A stretch of DNA of 64,000 nucleotides from Entoloma clypeatum (GCA_963565915.1 OY751488.1:5239073-5303072); one strand, 5' to 3'; shown: positions 42,288 through 54,972, numbered from the stretch's first letter. Translations and numbers: made by a program. Notes: generated by a model from the letters alone, not told the origin.

Positions 42288-43252
42288 ATGGACAACCAAG
42301 ATTTTCAGGACGAAGCCCCCAAAATCCCTGAGCATCACGACCCCCCCATCACACCACCACCTCCTCCTCCTCACCGACCAGGCTGAAGAATTGAAATAGC
42401 TGCAGATCCCGGCAAATATAATGGATCCCGACCCCTGTTTTTGGGATGGTGGGCAAAAATGCTCACGTGGATCTGAGTAAATCGAGATTTGTTACATGGG
42501 AATGACGAAATCTGTATCGCAGTCTGGTCCCGATTAGATGGACCGATTGCAGGAACATATGGGGAGACACAACTCACTCAATGCATGGAATCAAATGACT
42601 GGCCAATGTATCGAAACTTGATCTATGAAATTACCACAAGGTTTTGCCCTACCACTGAAGTGGAATGGGCCAGAGCAAAGATTGAAGGGTTCAAACAGAA
42701 TCAGATGAAAACAGATGACTGGATCACACAGTTTGGAACACTGGCAATCAAAGGGAAAATCGAGGATCATCACGGGATTTTCTTATTAGAGAGAAATGCC
42801 TGGGACTCAATTGTACAACAATTGTTTCAGCAAGGAAGGCGGCAGGACACCATGCAGGAAACTGTTGAAGAAATCTCAGTCATCAGAAGAGCTGAAGAAA
42901 ATTGTGCCATGAGGCAAGGAATGAGGCAGGGACCTCAAAGACAAGGGAACCAATGGGGAAATCACCCCCAGAATCAGCAAGCACTGCGGCCGCAAGGCCA
43001 GAATAATTTTGGAAGGCCCTTTGGGCAACAACAGAATGGGGGGTACCATCCCCAGCAAAATGGTCAGCAGCAACAGCAACATGATCTGTCAACAGAAACC
43101 AGCAACGAGCTCCTGGTAATTGCTATAACTATGGTGGACAGGAGCATTTCGCCTGAGATTGCAGGCAGCCGCAGCGCAGGGTGCAAGTGGCAATGATTGA
43201 ACAGATTGATGAACATGAGGAAGAAATTGTTATGGTTGATGAACCCCAATAG
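42288..43252 (+). pseudogene. gag, probably of element C
   Basis: ATG 42288 (MDNQDFQDEAPKIPEHHD), a Pro run, TGA near 42386, then the capsid part (YGETQLTQCMESNDWPMYRN, WARAKIEGFKQNQMKTDDWI), again after a stop. A Gln/Gly/Asn-rich tail follows. A frameshift near 43085-43110 precedes the zinc knuckle, read as CYNYGGQEHFA-stop-DC. The second knuckle Cys is Tyr, and the stop replaces a likely Arg (CGA to TGA). It ends EEEIVMVDEPQ at TAG 43250-43252. A minus-one Cys and three stops make it dead. Assignment to C rests on position and orientation. Confidence 0.65.
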
Positions 43253-43477
43253 ATAAGATGAAACTGGCCATTAATCAGATAAGGCCTCTATGTCTTGTAT
43301 CTTGTCTGAGCAATCAATGCCATGGATAGCGAATCCATAACAGAAATTCTGAGGCAGATAACGGCAAGGCGTCAAGCACGTCAAGCCATGAATAGACAAA
43401 TGGGTGTGAATAGCGCGCCTGCGCTGAATCCCAACGGACAAGCTGCAGGGCAGCAGGGCCTCGCAAACATCAACCAC

Positions 43478-44817
43478 ATCAGCAAACCCTGATTTTTCCC
43501 ATAGCCTGTCATAGCACCCTGATCTAGCCGACAGCACCCATAGCAACCCACCTTAGCCGAGAGCAACCCTAGCATGCATAGTGTCAACAGTATCACAGTG
43601 TGCCTAGACTGCTAGTTCTATAGTGTCTATAGTGCAATAACTTAGTTCCGACCAAGTCCATGGCATCACATTGGACATCAGTTGGAATATCAACACAGTG
43701 TATTATATTCATGCAAGAATTAGAATACAGCATACTAACAACATACCCTTCAAATTCCCATCCCCAGAATGTTGGCCAATAGACTCGGAGTTTGAGTCTG
43801 CTGTAGGAGGTGAGGATCGCGTTGAGCGCGGCAATGAACATTGATCAAAGTTCAACAATGGACAAAGTCATGTCAACAAAGTCATGTGACCACATTTGTA
43901 CTTGGTTCGATTTTTTTTTTTTGTTTGTTCTTTTCAATCCCATCCTCTTCCACCATCACTGTGATGCCAGCACCATGCCACAAGCACCTGAGCCCCCAGT
44001 GATACGTCCCTCTTTCTATTATTGGTACCAGTAACTAACAAAATCTTACAGCTATTGTCTGTCCTTGCCTACAGTATATTCTGCACACCGGCCCCTCTCC
44101 TGATGCCAGCCCGTCCCTCATCCCCCATGACCCAGGTGCTCTCTTCAATGCCACGTCACCACGCCCATGGCCCCACACTCCCAAAGCCTATTCCCACACT
44201 GCTCTATGCTCGCCGCCCTGTCCTATCTTGCCCATCACCAATGCCAGCTCGTCCCTCCAATGCACTTGAACCCTGCTACTCCCAACCATACCCACCTGCC
44301 TCTCCCGACAGGGTGGTGGCACCGGACGCAGATGTGCCACGTCACACATGGTCATTCCTCCTGCTTTTTTTCACTAATGTACGCCTCTCCTTCATTGTTT
44401 ATATCCATATCTAATGTATTTACTGTACCTATAGGCACTACCTGCCGCATCTATGTCACGAGCCCCCACTTTTCTCGGTGTGCATTAACACATCACTATG
44501 CCGCTTTTTTTGGAGCCCTCAGCGTTTCTCCCTACTTTACATTTACATTTGTATAACATATAATTAATATAATGATTTAAACCCTCTACCTTGTCCGAAA
44601 TAAGATCAGCACAAGCATTTAGCAATTTCATTGAGCCGTTTTTATGCTACTGGTACCCTGTTTGGCTCGTGCTGTGTAGAAAGGACCCTGACTGGCTAGA
44701 ACTGCATAGAAGGAACCCTGAACTACACAGAACTACACAGCAAAGCACCCATTCTATGGTGCTATGATCCTATACAGTGCTGTCCAGGGCTGGGTAGCAT
44801 GATCAGGGTTTGCTGAT
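43478..44817. mobile_element. 1.34 kb inverted-repeat DNA element
   Basis: Perfect 16 bp terminal inverted repeats: ATCAGCAAACCCTGAT (43478-43493) and ATCAGGGTTTGCTGAT (44802-44817). Subterminal regions repeat CCCTG and GAACTACACAG motifs. No transposase frame was recognised, so it is non-autonomous. It separates the gag of C from its protease. Only AT could be a target duplication; an 8 bp hAT-type duplication is not visible, so the superfamily is open. Confidence 0.6.
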
Positions 44818-47800
44818 GCAGTAATTCCCCCGCTGGCTCTGACAAATCGTTACAAACAATTGCCTATAGACTCTTATATACATAAGAACACTGTAAAATC
44901 ATGGTTTCAGAAACTTACAGACGCAGCAGTTACATACAATAAAATACTATTAGATAAACCTAGGAGAGAAAAACCAAAAAAAGATGAATCAGACTTAGAT
45001 ACGCTTGTAAACTATATCATTGGGGAGTCCTTGGAAACAAGGCTTGGTTCGGCCCTTACAGATGAATGCTTAATTCCCTGTTCAGATGAATCAGATAACT
45101 TAAATAGGCAAACGGACTCAATGGGGGAACCATCATTTATTAGATCAACTTCTTTGGAAAAGGAGCTCATGATGAAGATCACGCTGGAAACACTGCAGGA
45201 CAAATGCACCTTTGACGTTGAAGCATTATTAGACTCAGGGGCAACAGGAATGTTTATTGACCTGGACTTTGCCAAAAGAAACAATATTAAATTAAGGGAA
45301 CTATCTTTCCCCATTTGGGTCTACAACATTGATGGCATGCTTAACCAAGGAGGTTCAATCACGCATGAAGCAATCATGGCTATGCAGTATAAGGGACACA
45401 TGGAGATAGCAGTGTTTGAAGCATGCAACCTAGGAAAAGCTAAAATCATTGTTGGACATACCTGGCTGAAACACCATAATCCAGAAATCGATTGGGAAAA
45501 AGTGGAGATTAAACTATCAAGATGTCCAGAAGAATGCGGCATGCATCGAACATGTTATTTAAATAAAACTGCAAGAACCAGATGGGGTGGAAGAATTGAA
45601 GAGGTAGTTGAAGAAAATGAAGAAGAAGTGGAAGAAGAGGTAATCCACATGCTCAGGGCAGCTAAGGGAGAACTCTCAGATGAAATACCGGCGGAACAGG
45701 CTGTCCCCCCAAAAATATCACAAATATCTATCAGTCTTTGAAAAGAAAGCATCAGAGAGGTTACCAGTCAGGAAACCATGGGATCACGCTATAGACTTAA
45801 AACCGGATTTCGTACCAAAGAAGGCCAAAGTCTACCCCCTGTCACCGGATGAAAGGAAAGAAGTATCCAAATTTGTGGACGATCAATTACGCAAAGGATA
45901 TATTTGACCTACCAAGTCACCACAAACTTTGCCAGTATTCTTTATACCCAAAAAAGATGGAAAGAAACGAATGGTACAGGATTACTGATATATCAACAGC
46001 TGGACTGTCCGCAATAATTATCCACTCCTGTTGATTCCGGAGTTGATCGATAAGTTAAAAGGGAAGAAATGGTTCACCAAGATGGATCTCAGATGGGGCT
46101 ACAACAATGTGCGCATCAAAGAGGGAGACAAGTGGAAAGCGGCATTTACGACCCCTGATGGAGCCTTTGAACCGACAGTCATGTTTTTTGGATTGAATAA
46201 TTCCCCGAGCACGTTCCAGACCATGATGAACGATATCTTTAGGAACTTGATCGACCAGGGATACGTGGTTATTTATATCAATGATATATTGGTGGCAACA
46301 GAAGAAAAGGAAGGACACGACACCATAGTGGAGGAAGTTTTGAAAAGATTATGAGAAAACGATTTATTTTTGAAACCAGAAAAATGTTTCTTTGATATAG
46401 ACAAAATAGAGTTCTTGGGATTAATTATTGGGAAAGATGGAATTCGGATGGACACTTCGAAAGTAGACACCATCAAACAATGGCCGACACCGATCAAGGT
46501 CAAGGAGGTACAATCATTCCTTGGACTCGCCAATTTCTATCGGAGATTCATCAAGGATTTCTCTAAAGTGGCCGGACCATTACATAAGTTAACAAGGAAG
46601 GACATGGTATGGAAATGGAGTACGGAACAGGAGGAAGTGTTTGACGTGCTAAAGAAATTATTTACGGAAGCACCCATATTGGTATCTCCCGATCTGGATT
46701 GGAAGTTAAGAGTAGAATCAGATGCATCGGACTTCGCCACAGGAGCGATTCTATCTATGGAATGTGAGGATGAGAAATGGAGGCCATGTGCCTTTCTATC
46801 TAAAGGATTAAATAATGTGGAACAAAATTACGATGTACACGATAAAGAAATGCTGGGCATAATTTGAGCGCTGGAAGCATGGAGACACCACCTTGAAGGA
46901 GCCAAACATGAGGTCGAGATCTGGACCGATCATAAAAACCTCAAGTACTTCATGCAGGAATGAAAGCTTAATCACAGACAAGCATGCTGGGCGTTGTATT
47001 TAACACATTTCAACTTTAAATTAATACACGAGGCTGGCACATCAATGGGAAAGGTGGACGCTCTTTCAAGAAGAGTCGATCATAGAAAGGGGGTGGAAAA
47101 TGACAATGAGGATGTAACATTATTGAAACCAGAATACTTCCATTTACGAGAAATGGATCAGGGACACATACTTATTGATGGGGAAGAAAATAAACTGCAT
47201 CAGGGATGCCAAGAAATTTGATGAGCAGGTGTTAAAAGCAGTGGAAGAACTAAAGAAAACCAAAACCAAAACATTATGCGCAGACAAATGGCATGAGGAG
47301 CAGGGACTCTGGTTACACAGAGGGAAAGTTTACGTTCCAAAGAGTCAGGAACTCAGGGAGGAAATAATTAAATTACACCACGACAACCCAGTTGCAGGAC
47401 ACCCAGGGCAGTGGAAGACCCTGGAATTGGTCACATGTAATTATTGGTGGTCTGGAATTACAAACATGGTCAAAGCATATGTTGAGGGCTGCGATAGATG
47501 TCAACGATCAAAAAATGTGCCTCAACCGCTAGCCAGTAAATTAAAAGCAAACATGGAACATGCAGGACCATGGAAACACATTACAGCAGACTTTATTGTA
47601 GGACTCCCAGAGGCTCGGGGGTACACACGGTATTAGTTGTGGCTTGCAGATCCACTAGGCAATCACACATTATCAAAACACCTGATGAAGTCTCAGCAGA
47701 AGGATTAGCTAAACTATATCGGGATGAAGTCTGGAAACTTCATGGACTTCCAGAATCTTTTAACATCAGATCGCAGACCACAATTCGCGGCAATATTTAT

Positions 47801-48731
47801 GAAGGAATTAAATAAAATATTGGGAATCACAACTAAATTATCAACGGCATATCATCCACAGACAGACAGACAGACAGAACGCATCAACCAGGAATTGGAA
47901 CAATATCTAAAATCCTTTATCTCCCATTGGCAAACAGATTGGCCCAAATGGATGGCAACCGCAGAGTTTGCCTATAATAATAAAATTCACATGGCAACTC
48001 AGTTTTCGCTGTTCTATGTAAATTATGGGTTTAACCCTAGGATGGGCATAGAACCTCAGAGGGTAGAAAAGTCAGAACCGGCAAAAGAATTCATGGAGCG
48101 AATGAAGAAGATTCATGAGGAGGCAGAAGCGGCGCTAGTGAAAGCATGAGAAGAGATGGAACGGTATGCGAACCTGAAATGGGGTGATACACCAGTTTAC
48201 AAAGTTGGCGACAAAGTTTGGTTATCAACTAAAGACCTGAAGTTGAACCGACCCTTAAAGAAACTTGCCGAACAATGGATTGGACCTTATACCCTAACCA
48301 AAATCATTTCGTCACATGCCGTGGAACTTAAATTGCCGAAGTCATGGGAAATTCATCCGGTAATTAACGTATCGTGGGTTTGATTATTCAAGGAACCTGT
48401 ATATAAGTCTCAAATGACATGAGTGCCAAATCCCATAGTTATCAATGGCGAAGAGGAGTACAATGTTGCTGGAGTTATTGACTCAAGGTTGAAGAGAGGA
48501 AAGCTGGAATATTTAGTGCAATGGGAAGGTCTGACTTCAGACCACAACACATGTGAACCTGAAGATCACCTGGAACATGCCAAGAAAGCAGTGGAGGACT
48601 TCTTTAAATTAAACCCGAATGTACCCCGGCACTTACATGCAAAAATCTTTGAAGGATTGGAATTTAAACCATATGAGAATTTCACAGACACCCCAGATAA
48701 CATCATATCTTGCCTGGAAGTCGAGATCTAG
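44818..48731 (+). pseudogene. pol of element C (PR-RT-RH-IN-chromodomain), heavily mutated
   Basis: Protease LLDSGATGMFID is at about 45225-45260, followed by an acidic stretch. After a frame change near 45700, RT and RNase H lie in one frame broken by TGA at 45905, 45986, 46352, 46865 and 46961. Element G has Arg at four of these five. The RT box is YIND (46274-46285), so a catalytic Asp is Asn. Frame changes near 47200, 47630 and 47755 break the integrase (HHDNPVAGHPG, CDRCQRSK, TSDRRPQF, TDRQTERINQ). More TGAs follow at 48147, 48381 and 48420. The chromodomain (RLKRGKLEYLVQWEG) has Cys for the conserved Trp (NTCEPEDH, 48553). It ends EVEI at 48731. Confidence 0.9.
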
Positions 48732-48742
48732 AAAGGGGGTAA

Positions 48743-48829
48743 TGTTATGATCGTATTTTCACTTTTCACTTTATCTTATCTACATCGTGTTGTACATGAG
48801 GACATCTCATCATTATCGCACAGCATGAC
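48743..48829 (+). repeat. 3' LTR of element C, left piece
   Basis: Begins TGTTATGATCGTATTTTCAC after a GAAAGGGGGTAA polypurine tract. It is interrupted by copy B after ATGAC and resumes at 55354. The joined LTR is 259 bp and matches 11557-11845. Confidence 0.88.
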
Positions 48830-49148
48830 TGTTATGCGTAACAAACCGTTCCAAGGTTCGGGCAGAGTATGCAGGAAGATGGAAAGGTGAAGAGCAATGT
48901 GATTGCTAAATCTAAGGAATGTAGCTATGGTACATGAGGTTTATATAGTACTGACTATGAGCGGTAGCGAATGAGTCAGTAACTGCGGAAGGCAGTGCAC
49001 TAATGAGTAAGCTGACTGCGGAAAGCGAGTCAGCGCGGGAGCGAAGTATACTAAAGGAAATAAAGTATAATACGATATGTGTAAGCGGGGGCCGATGAGT
49101 AAAAGTGAAGAAGTAAGCGTATACGTCCGTAGTCGTTAGTCCGTAACA
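48830..49148 (-). repeat. 3' LTR of copy B, with two internal deletions (319 bp)
   Basis: Compared with the 370 bp 5' LTR it lacks 31 bp and 20 bp, both within the ACTGCGGAA repeat array. The polypurine tract GAGGAGGGGAACA (minus strand) abuts it at 49149. Confidence 0.9.
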
Positions 49149-49185
49149 TGTTCCCCTCCTCAAGGTCTGTGTCCTCACAGACTAC

Positions 49186-49554
49186 CTACTCCCATCCATC
49201 GTTGCCATTTGGATCGGCCCAGGCAGGGTCAACTCGGTTACCCCAATCCTTTATCAGTTCATCGTTTACCGCCGTGGCAAACTCTAAGCCTCGAACAGCG
49301 AGGCGAAGGCATCGATTCTCGACAGCAAGGGTGTTGGTATAGTTTTTGAGGATGAGCTTCTCCTCAGCGGTGGGGGCGGTTGGTAAATCGGAGAGGGTAT
49401 GAAGGCGGATATGCATCTGCCGGTGGAGGATGTCGGCGACGGAGGTTTCGAGTGCATGGATCTGGTCGCGCATGGAGAGCGCTTCGCCGATGAGGGTGGT
49501 GATGGTGGGGTTAATATCGGAAACATCGGTGGAGGCAGCGGTGATGTTGGACAT
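49186..49554 (-). CDS. small ORF between pol and 3' LTR of copy B, 122 aa
   Basis: Intact frame from MSNITAASTDVSDINPTI to NGNDGWE, on the element's sense strand, 117 bp after the pol stop and 37 bp before the 3' LTR. It is helical and coiled-coil-like (ALSMRDQIHALETSVADILH, then NTLAVENRCLRLAVRGLEF), with no membrane segment, so it is not an env. Unlike gag and pol of this copy, it carries no stop. Function unknown; the corresponding part of copy A lies outside the window. Confidence 0.5.
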   Translation of the reverse strand: MSNITAASTDVSDINPTITTLIGEALSMRDQIHALETSVADILHRQMHIRLHTLSDLPTAPTAEEKLILKNYTNTLAVENRCLRLAVRGLEFATAVNDELIKDWGNRVDPAWADPNGNDGWE

Positions 49555-49671
49555 GGCAGAAATGATGTTTGAAAGGTATAAGAAGAACGGCGTGTTGGGC
49601 GAGAAGAGTTGGAGCGGGGAACTCGATGTGACAGAAGTCGATGTGGAAAATGGTTCTCAAAGTTTGTTCTT

Positions 49672-52600
49672 TTATCGTGGACGCGATGGATTTTGCCGAT
49701 GAAAATCTCGGATCAAGTTTTGAGCGTTCTGAACATTAGTCCGAGGTTCCCACATGTTCTCTTCTGGGCCATACCCTTCCCATTGGACAAGGTACTGGAT
49801 CTTTCCACAGAATTTCCGAGAGTCCAGGATCGTGGAGACATGGTATTCTTCTCGTCCTTCGACGATGATCGGATCAGGGGCTGGCTTCTTTTTCTGAATG
49901 GCATACTTCGGGGTTTCGTATGGCAATAACAGGGTCTTGTTGAACACAGGGTGGATCATCTTCCAGGTTTTGGGAAGATCAAGACGGTATGCACTAGCTC
50001 CTTTCTTCTCTAGGACTTTGAACGGTCCATGTCGGAGGGCGTCAAGTTTCTTTGAGGGACGATCAGTCCTGATGTTAGTCCCTTCCAGCCACACCTTGTC
50101 TCCGATGCGGTAATTCCGAGACGGGCTTTGTCGTTTGTCAACTGTCTTCTTCATCTGATCCTGGGCCTGTTTCAGTGCTGCGTTGGCTTCTTCTCATGCC
50201 TGTTTGAGTTTTTTCAAGAAGTCGTTTGCCGCTGGATTGGTGTCTTCCAACACAAGTTCTCCCTTCTAAGGATGCAGATCGTAGTTGAGATAGAATGGTG
50301 TGTACTTTGTCGCTTGATGTTCTTTGTCATTGTACTGGAATTCTGCGATTGTGATCCATTCCGCCCAATCATCTTGTAGATGGTTGACAAAGTTTCGTAA
50401 GAACACCTCGGTTTCCTGATGCGATTATTTGGCTTGTCCATCAGTTTGTGGATGGTACGCAGTGGACAGGTTTCTCTTGATTCCCAACATGCGGCAAAGT
50501 ATCTCCATGAACTTCGCGGCGAACTGTGGTCCTCTGTCGCTAATGATCTTCTTAGGGATCCCATGAAGCTTCCATATCTGGTCCCGATAGATCTTGGCTA
50601 ATCCTTCAGCCGATAGTTCCACGGTTGTCGGGATGAGATGAAGCATCTTTGAATGTCTGTCCGTGATGACCAGAATTGTGTTCTTCCCATCAGATTCTGG
50701 TATCGGTCCCACAACGTCAATCCCTATGTCTTCCCATGGTTGACTTGGCGCGGCGTTAGGGTGTAGAGGGGCGTGTCTCCTTTGGCGGCTGATCTTGTTA
50801 CGTTGACAGGTGTCACAACCTTTCACATACTTCTTTACGTCATGTAGGATGGTGGGCCACCAGTAGGTGCGAGTGAGGAGTTCATGTGTTCGATATTGTC
50901 CTGGATGTCCTGCCACTGGTGCGTCGTGCGCTTCAAACATCAGTTCTTGGCGCAATTGTGGGTCTGGTGGAACATAGACTCGTTCTCCTGCGTAGGTGAT
51001 GCCATTTTCCTGCTGGTACCAGTGAGGATTCTTCTTCAGACCCTGGGCTACTTCTGTCTCCATGCGATTCGAGGCCTTGATGCGTGCGATCCATGGGTTT
51101 TCGATGGTTGTGATGTTTCCGATTTTGATGGAATCAGATGTTTCACCCCCTTCAAAGAATTGTTCCTCCGTGAACATCTCCATTTGTATCACATCTTCTG
51201 ATTCCAACCGTTTCAAAAATAGCCCCTCCTTGAGCATTTGGTCGCTGTCCTGCGGCTCGAGTTCCGTCTCATACCAGGGTAAATGTGACAGGATGTCTGC
51301 TTTCACGTTTGTCTTCCCAGGTACATGTCGCAGTTCGAAGTCATAGTCTTGTAACTTCATCTTCCAGCGCCTCTGTCGTTGGTTTAGGTCCTGAGGACGC
51401 CGGAAATACTCCAGGTTTTTGTGATCGGTTAAGATCTCGAAACGTTCCTTGGCTTCAAGTAGATAATGTCGCCAGTCCTTCAGTGCTTCCATGACTGCCA
51501 AGAGTTCCTTGTCATATATCTCGTAATTCTGTTCGGCCGCGGACATGGTCCGCGACAAGAACGCGATAGGATGCCACTTGTCGTCTTGTTTCTGTGAAAG
51601 TACCGCTCCAATCGCATAACCCGATGCATCGGTTTCGACTCTGAACTGTCCGTCCGGTTTGGGCAATGCCAAGACTGGTGCTGTCGTGATTGCCCGTATG
51701 AGACCTTCAAATGCTTCTTGCGCCGCTGGTCCCCATGTGAATGCTGTATTCCCCATAAGTGTTGTAAGTGGCTTTGCGATGTTTGAGTATCCTTCAATGA
51801 AGCGTCGATAAAAATTGGCAAATCCCAGGAACCTCTGGACTTCCTTTTTTGATGTGGGTACTCGCCAGTTCCGGATTGTGTCCACCTTTTCGGTTTCCAT
51901 CTCAACACGTCCTTCTCCAACGACGTATCCCAATATGGGGCATTTTGTTACTTCCCAAAGACACTTCTTCTCCTTTAGGAACAGGTCATTGTCTGACAGA
52001 ATCTGCAAGATCTCTTCGGTGTTCCGGGCGAGTTCTTCCTTGGTTTTACCAATAACCACTATGTCATCCATGTAAATCACACAGATGCGCCGATGGATCT
52101 GATCCCTGAATAGGCTGGCCATCATCCGCGAGAACGTTCCCGGGGAGTTGCAGAGACCGAAAAACATGACCAATGGTTCAAACAATCCTCGGCTGATCAG
52201 GAAGGCGGCTTTCCATTTGTCACCCTTCTTGATCCGCACGTTATTGTATCCCCACATGATGTCCATTTTGTTGAAGTAGACTGCGTCCTTCAATACATCC
52301 AAGAGGTCATTGATGCGTGGGAGTGGGAATTTGTCCTTAACCATGAATTTATTGACCGTGCGATAATCCTGTACCAATTGTTTGGAACCGTCTTTCTTGT
52401 TAATGAAGAAGCAGGGTGATGCATAAGGGGATTTGGACGGTCGGATCTTTCCGGTTGCCAGGCCTTCATCGATGAATTCGTCCAGTTCTTCTTGCTCCTT
52501 TTGGGTCATAGGATACGTGTTTCCTCCTAGCTCCTTTGGCGCGTCCGGTGTAAGTTCGATGCCGTGGTCCCATTCTCTTTTCTTTGGGATCTTGTCAAAG

Positions 52601-53322
52601 TTTTCTTTTTCAAAGAGATGGGCAAAACGTTCAACGTATGAGGGTCGTTTGGTTGTGGGAGGTGGTGTGGGAGTAACTGCTTCCAATATGGGGTCTCCGG
52701 GCTTCCATTTCTGATCTGATTTCTTGGGCGCGTCCTTGTCTCGTACTTCCACCATGCAAACCCAATGTTTGCGACCATTAAGGTTAACCCTGAAATCCGA
52801 GTGTTTGGTTTGACATGTTGATGGGCACCGGTTGAATGTTACAGCGCCGGTCGTCCAATTGATTGTGGGATTGTGGTGCACCAACCAGTCATGTCCCAAA
52901 AGCATGTCCGTTCTCCCAATGTCCAATACCATTGCTTCCATGGTTTCCTGGTGTGTTCCTAAGTCCAGCTTGACTTCGGCAAGTTTTTCTGCTTTCTGTT
53001 GTCGGTTCGGCGATCCATCCGCATTTAGGATTGATATGGGCTTTATTCCCCGTGTGGGAAGGTTCTGTTCGCATACTATTCTGGGATGGATACATGTGCG
53101 TTCACATCCGCTATCAACCTCGGGTCGAATGGCCTTTGGTCCTCGTCGTGTTTTGATCTGAGCTTGCAGCTTGATCTCTCGTCGTTTCGGAGGTTTATCT
53201 CCCTTGACAATCTTAGTTGACGCAACGGCTCGCTTTGCAGGGATAACATAAGTTATATTGTCTGTAGCTGCACCAGGCAAGCGAGTTCGTTTAATGGATA
53301 AGGGTCGCGACTTGGCGTCGTT
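49672..53322 (-). pseudogene. pol of copy B (PR-RT-RH-IN-chromodomain)
   Basis: Reads as in copy A: protease DSGC, RT YMDD, RNase H, integrase HHCC (CDTCQRNK). It stays open to 50425, where TAA stands where copy A has CGA. Two more stops follow, TAG near 50267 (after LHP) and TGA near 50199 (after KQA). The last frame, from 50154, carries the GPF-like part (RHGPFKVLEKKGASAYRL) and the chromodomain (STILDSRKFCGKIQYLVQWE, then ENMWEPRTNV) and ends at 49672. The integrase Glu is Lys (50428-50430), as in A. Activity would require helper proteins. Confidence 0.92.
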
Positions 53323-53346
53323 TAATCGGACCCTTCAGGAAAATCC
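53300..53346 (-). promoter_or_regulatory. -1 frameshift signal, copy B
   Basis: Same layout as in copy A: GGATTTT (53346 to 53340), 4 nt spacer, 7 bp stem formed by 53335-53329 and 53306-53300. Unchanged between the two copies. Confidence 0.65.
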
Positions 53347-54972
53347 TTCTCATCGGTCTCTATGGTGATGGTTTCATCATCATCGGTATCTCCATCAGAC
53401 ACCTTCCTAATCTTTCCAGAGTTCTTCTTCGGCTTGCGGCAGTTGCGCGCGATATGTCCTTCTTGGTCGCAGTTGAAACACTTACGACCATCTTTCTTCT
53501 TTGGGGCTTTGCAGTCTTTGGCAAGGTGACCAAAGCGCTGACAGTTGTAGCAACGGGCTACTCCTGCTTTGTCGATCTCCATGGCTTTGCCTTGACCACC
53601 ATAAGTGGTGCCCAATCCAGTGCGTGTGTCGCCACCCCCTCGGATGACTAATGCATGTCCTCCATCTGTCGTCCCTTGTTTCGGATCTCCTTTGCGTAAT
53701 CAGTGTATGTCTTGCCATCGCTAGCCACTTGTTCAGAAATTCTGCGGTTGACGTTCTTTTCCAGGATGTATTTCCCAGTTTCTTCGCCAAGGTTTGACAG
53801 CTTCAAGAGCTCTTCAAATTCGTCCAAGAATTCGTCGATGGTGCGTTTCTCCTGTTTCAGGACTTTGAGTCTCGCCTTGGCCGCTGCCGACTTGTTGGCA
53901 ATAGAGAATCATGTAGCGATGTCGTCTGAGAATCCTAACCAGGTGATGTTCTCGCCATCGGTGGCAAGATCGTCTAACTTGTTGCTGGCCCAGTGTTTAC
54001 CGGACCCTTCCATCATGCGGGATAACACCGCCAGGATCTTCTGATCGTCGGACAGGCCCTTCTGGAACCTGATGTATAGTTTGGTGGCTTTCCACCACTC
54101 GTCAAAGGTGTGTCTGTCTTTGAACATCCCAGGATTTTTGATGATCTTGGATGTATCCATCGTTTGCACTGTCGGTGCTTCTGCCATGTCTAGAACCTGC
54201 GGAGTAGGAGAGGTGTCGGGTTGTTGGGATGAAGATGGGGTTCGGGATACAGGTAGGGGTTGAAAATTAGTCCCTGTTCTAGGCGTCTGTTCGATATCTG
54301 ACTGCGCGGAGTCAAAAGTAAATTCGTCAGGGGACTCGTCGGCGGAATCGGTGGCAAAATGTTCGGGGTATTTCCTCTGTAGATCTCTAAGGAATCTCTG
54401 TTCCTGCGCGTCTGTTGGTCGCGAGAAGGGGTCAAGTCTCTCGTTTCGTGCCCAACGGTTGTACTCGGTCTGTTGCTCGTCGGTGGTGAAGTGGGCGTAG
54501 ATCTGCTGCTTCGAGTAAGACGTGGTGATGCGGCTCTGGGACGTCTCGATGTGAGCGTCCTAATCAATCTTCTGATAATGGTTGTCTGGACACCGATAAA
54601 CTCTCTGATCTCTGTGATCCGACCTGTCTGAGGTCCTTCTTGAACGCGAAAGCTTTCGAGTTTGTTCTGTCGGGCGTTGTAACGCACGATCTGGTGTTGC
54701 CGAGCAAGATGGATGCTCTCTGCTATCTCGCCGTGGGGGCGATGCTCGTCGTTGTCTAGTTCTTCGTCAAGCACCTGCTGTAGGATGCGACGGATCTCCG
54801 ATTCGATGTACTGCTGGATAAGCGTAAAATCGATACTGTCTCGAGGACTTAGCTCCTCCTGTCGGGCTTCTGGCGTGCTGAATGGGTTACTGGTGAAGTC
54901 TTCAAAGAAGCGCGACGTCTTGACTCGTCTGGTAGTTGCTCTCTTCGCTCTGGGCGAACCTAACGAGATTTA
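53322..54972 (-). pseudogene. gag of copy B
   Basis: Same domains and the same lesions as copy A: likely start MAEAPTVQ at 54187, TGA near 53910, TAG near 53652, two zinc knuckles, acidic tail, stop 53322-53324. Upstream coding-like sequence (FTSNPFSTPEARQEELSP and YNRWARNERLDPFSRP, in different frames) extends to about 54960 without an ATG. Confidence 0.82.

Noticed and set aside
41440..43252. Treating the D-like LTR fragment and following gag as a second complete D element
   Set aside because: This gag is unlike D gag, and no D-type pol or 3' LTR follows.
44022..44556. Overlapping frames inside the inverted-repeat element
   Set aside because: Low-complexity Pro/Ser/His content, no transposase motif, no start or splice support.
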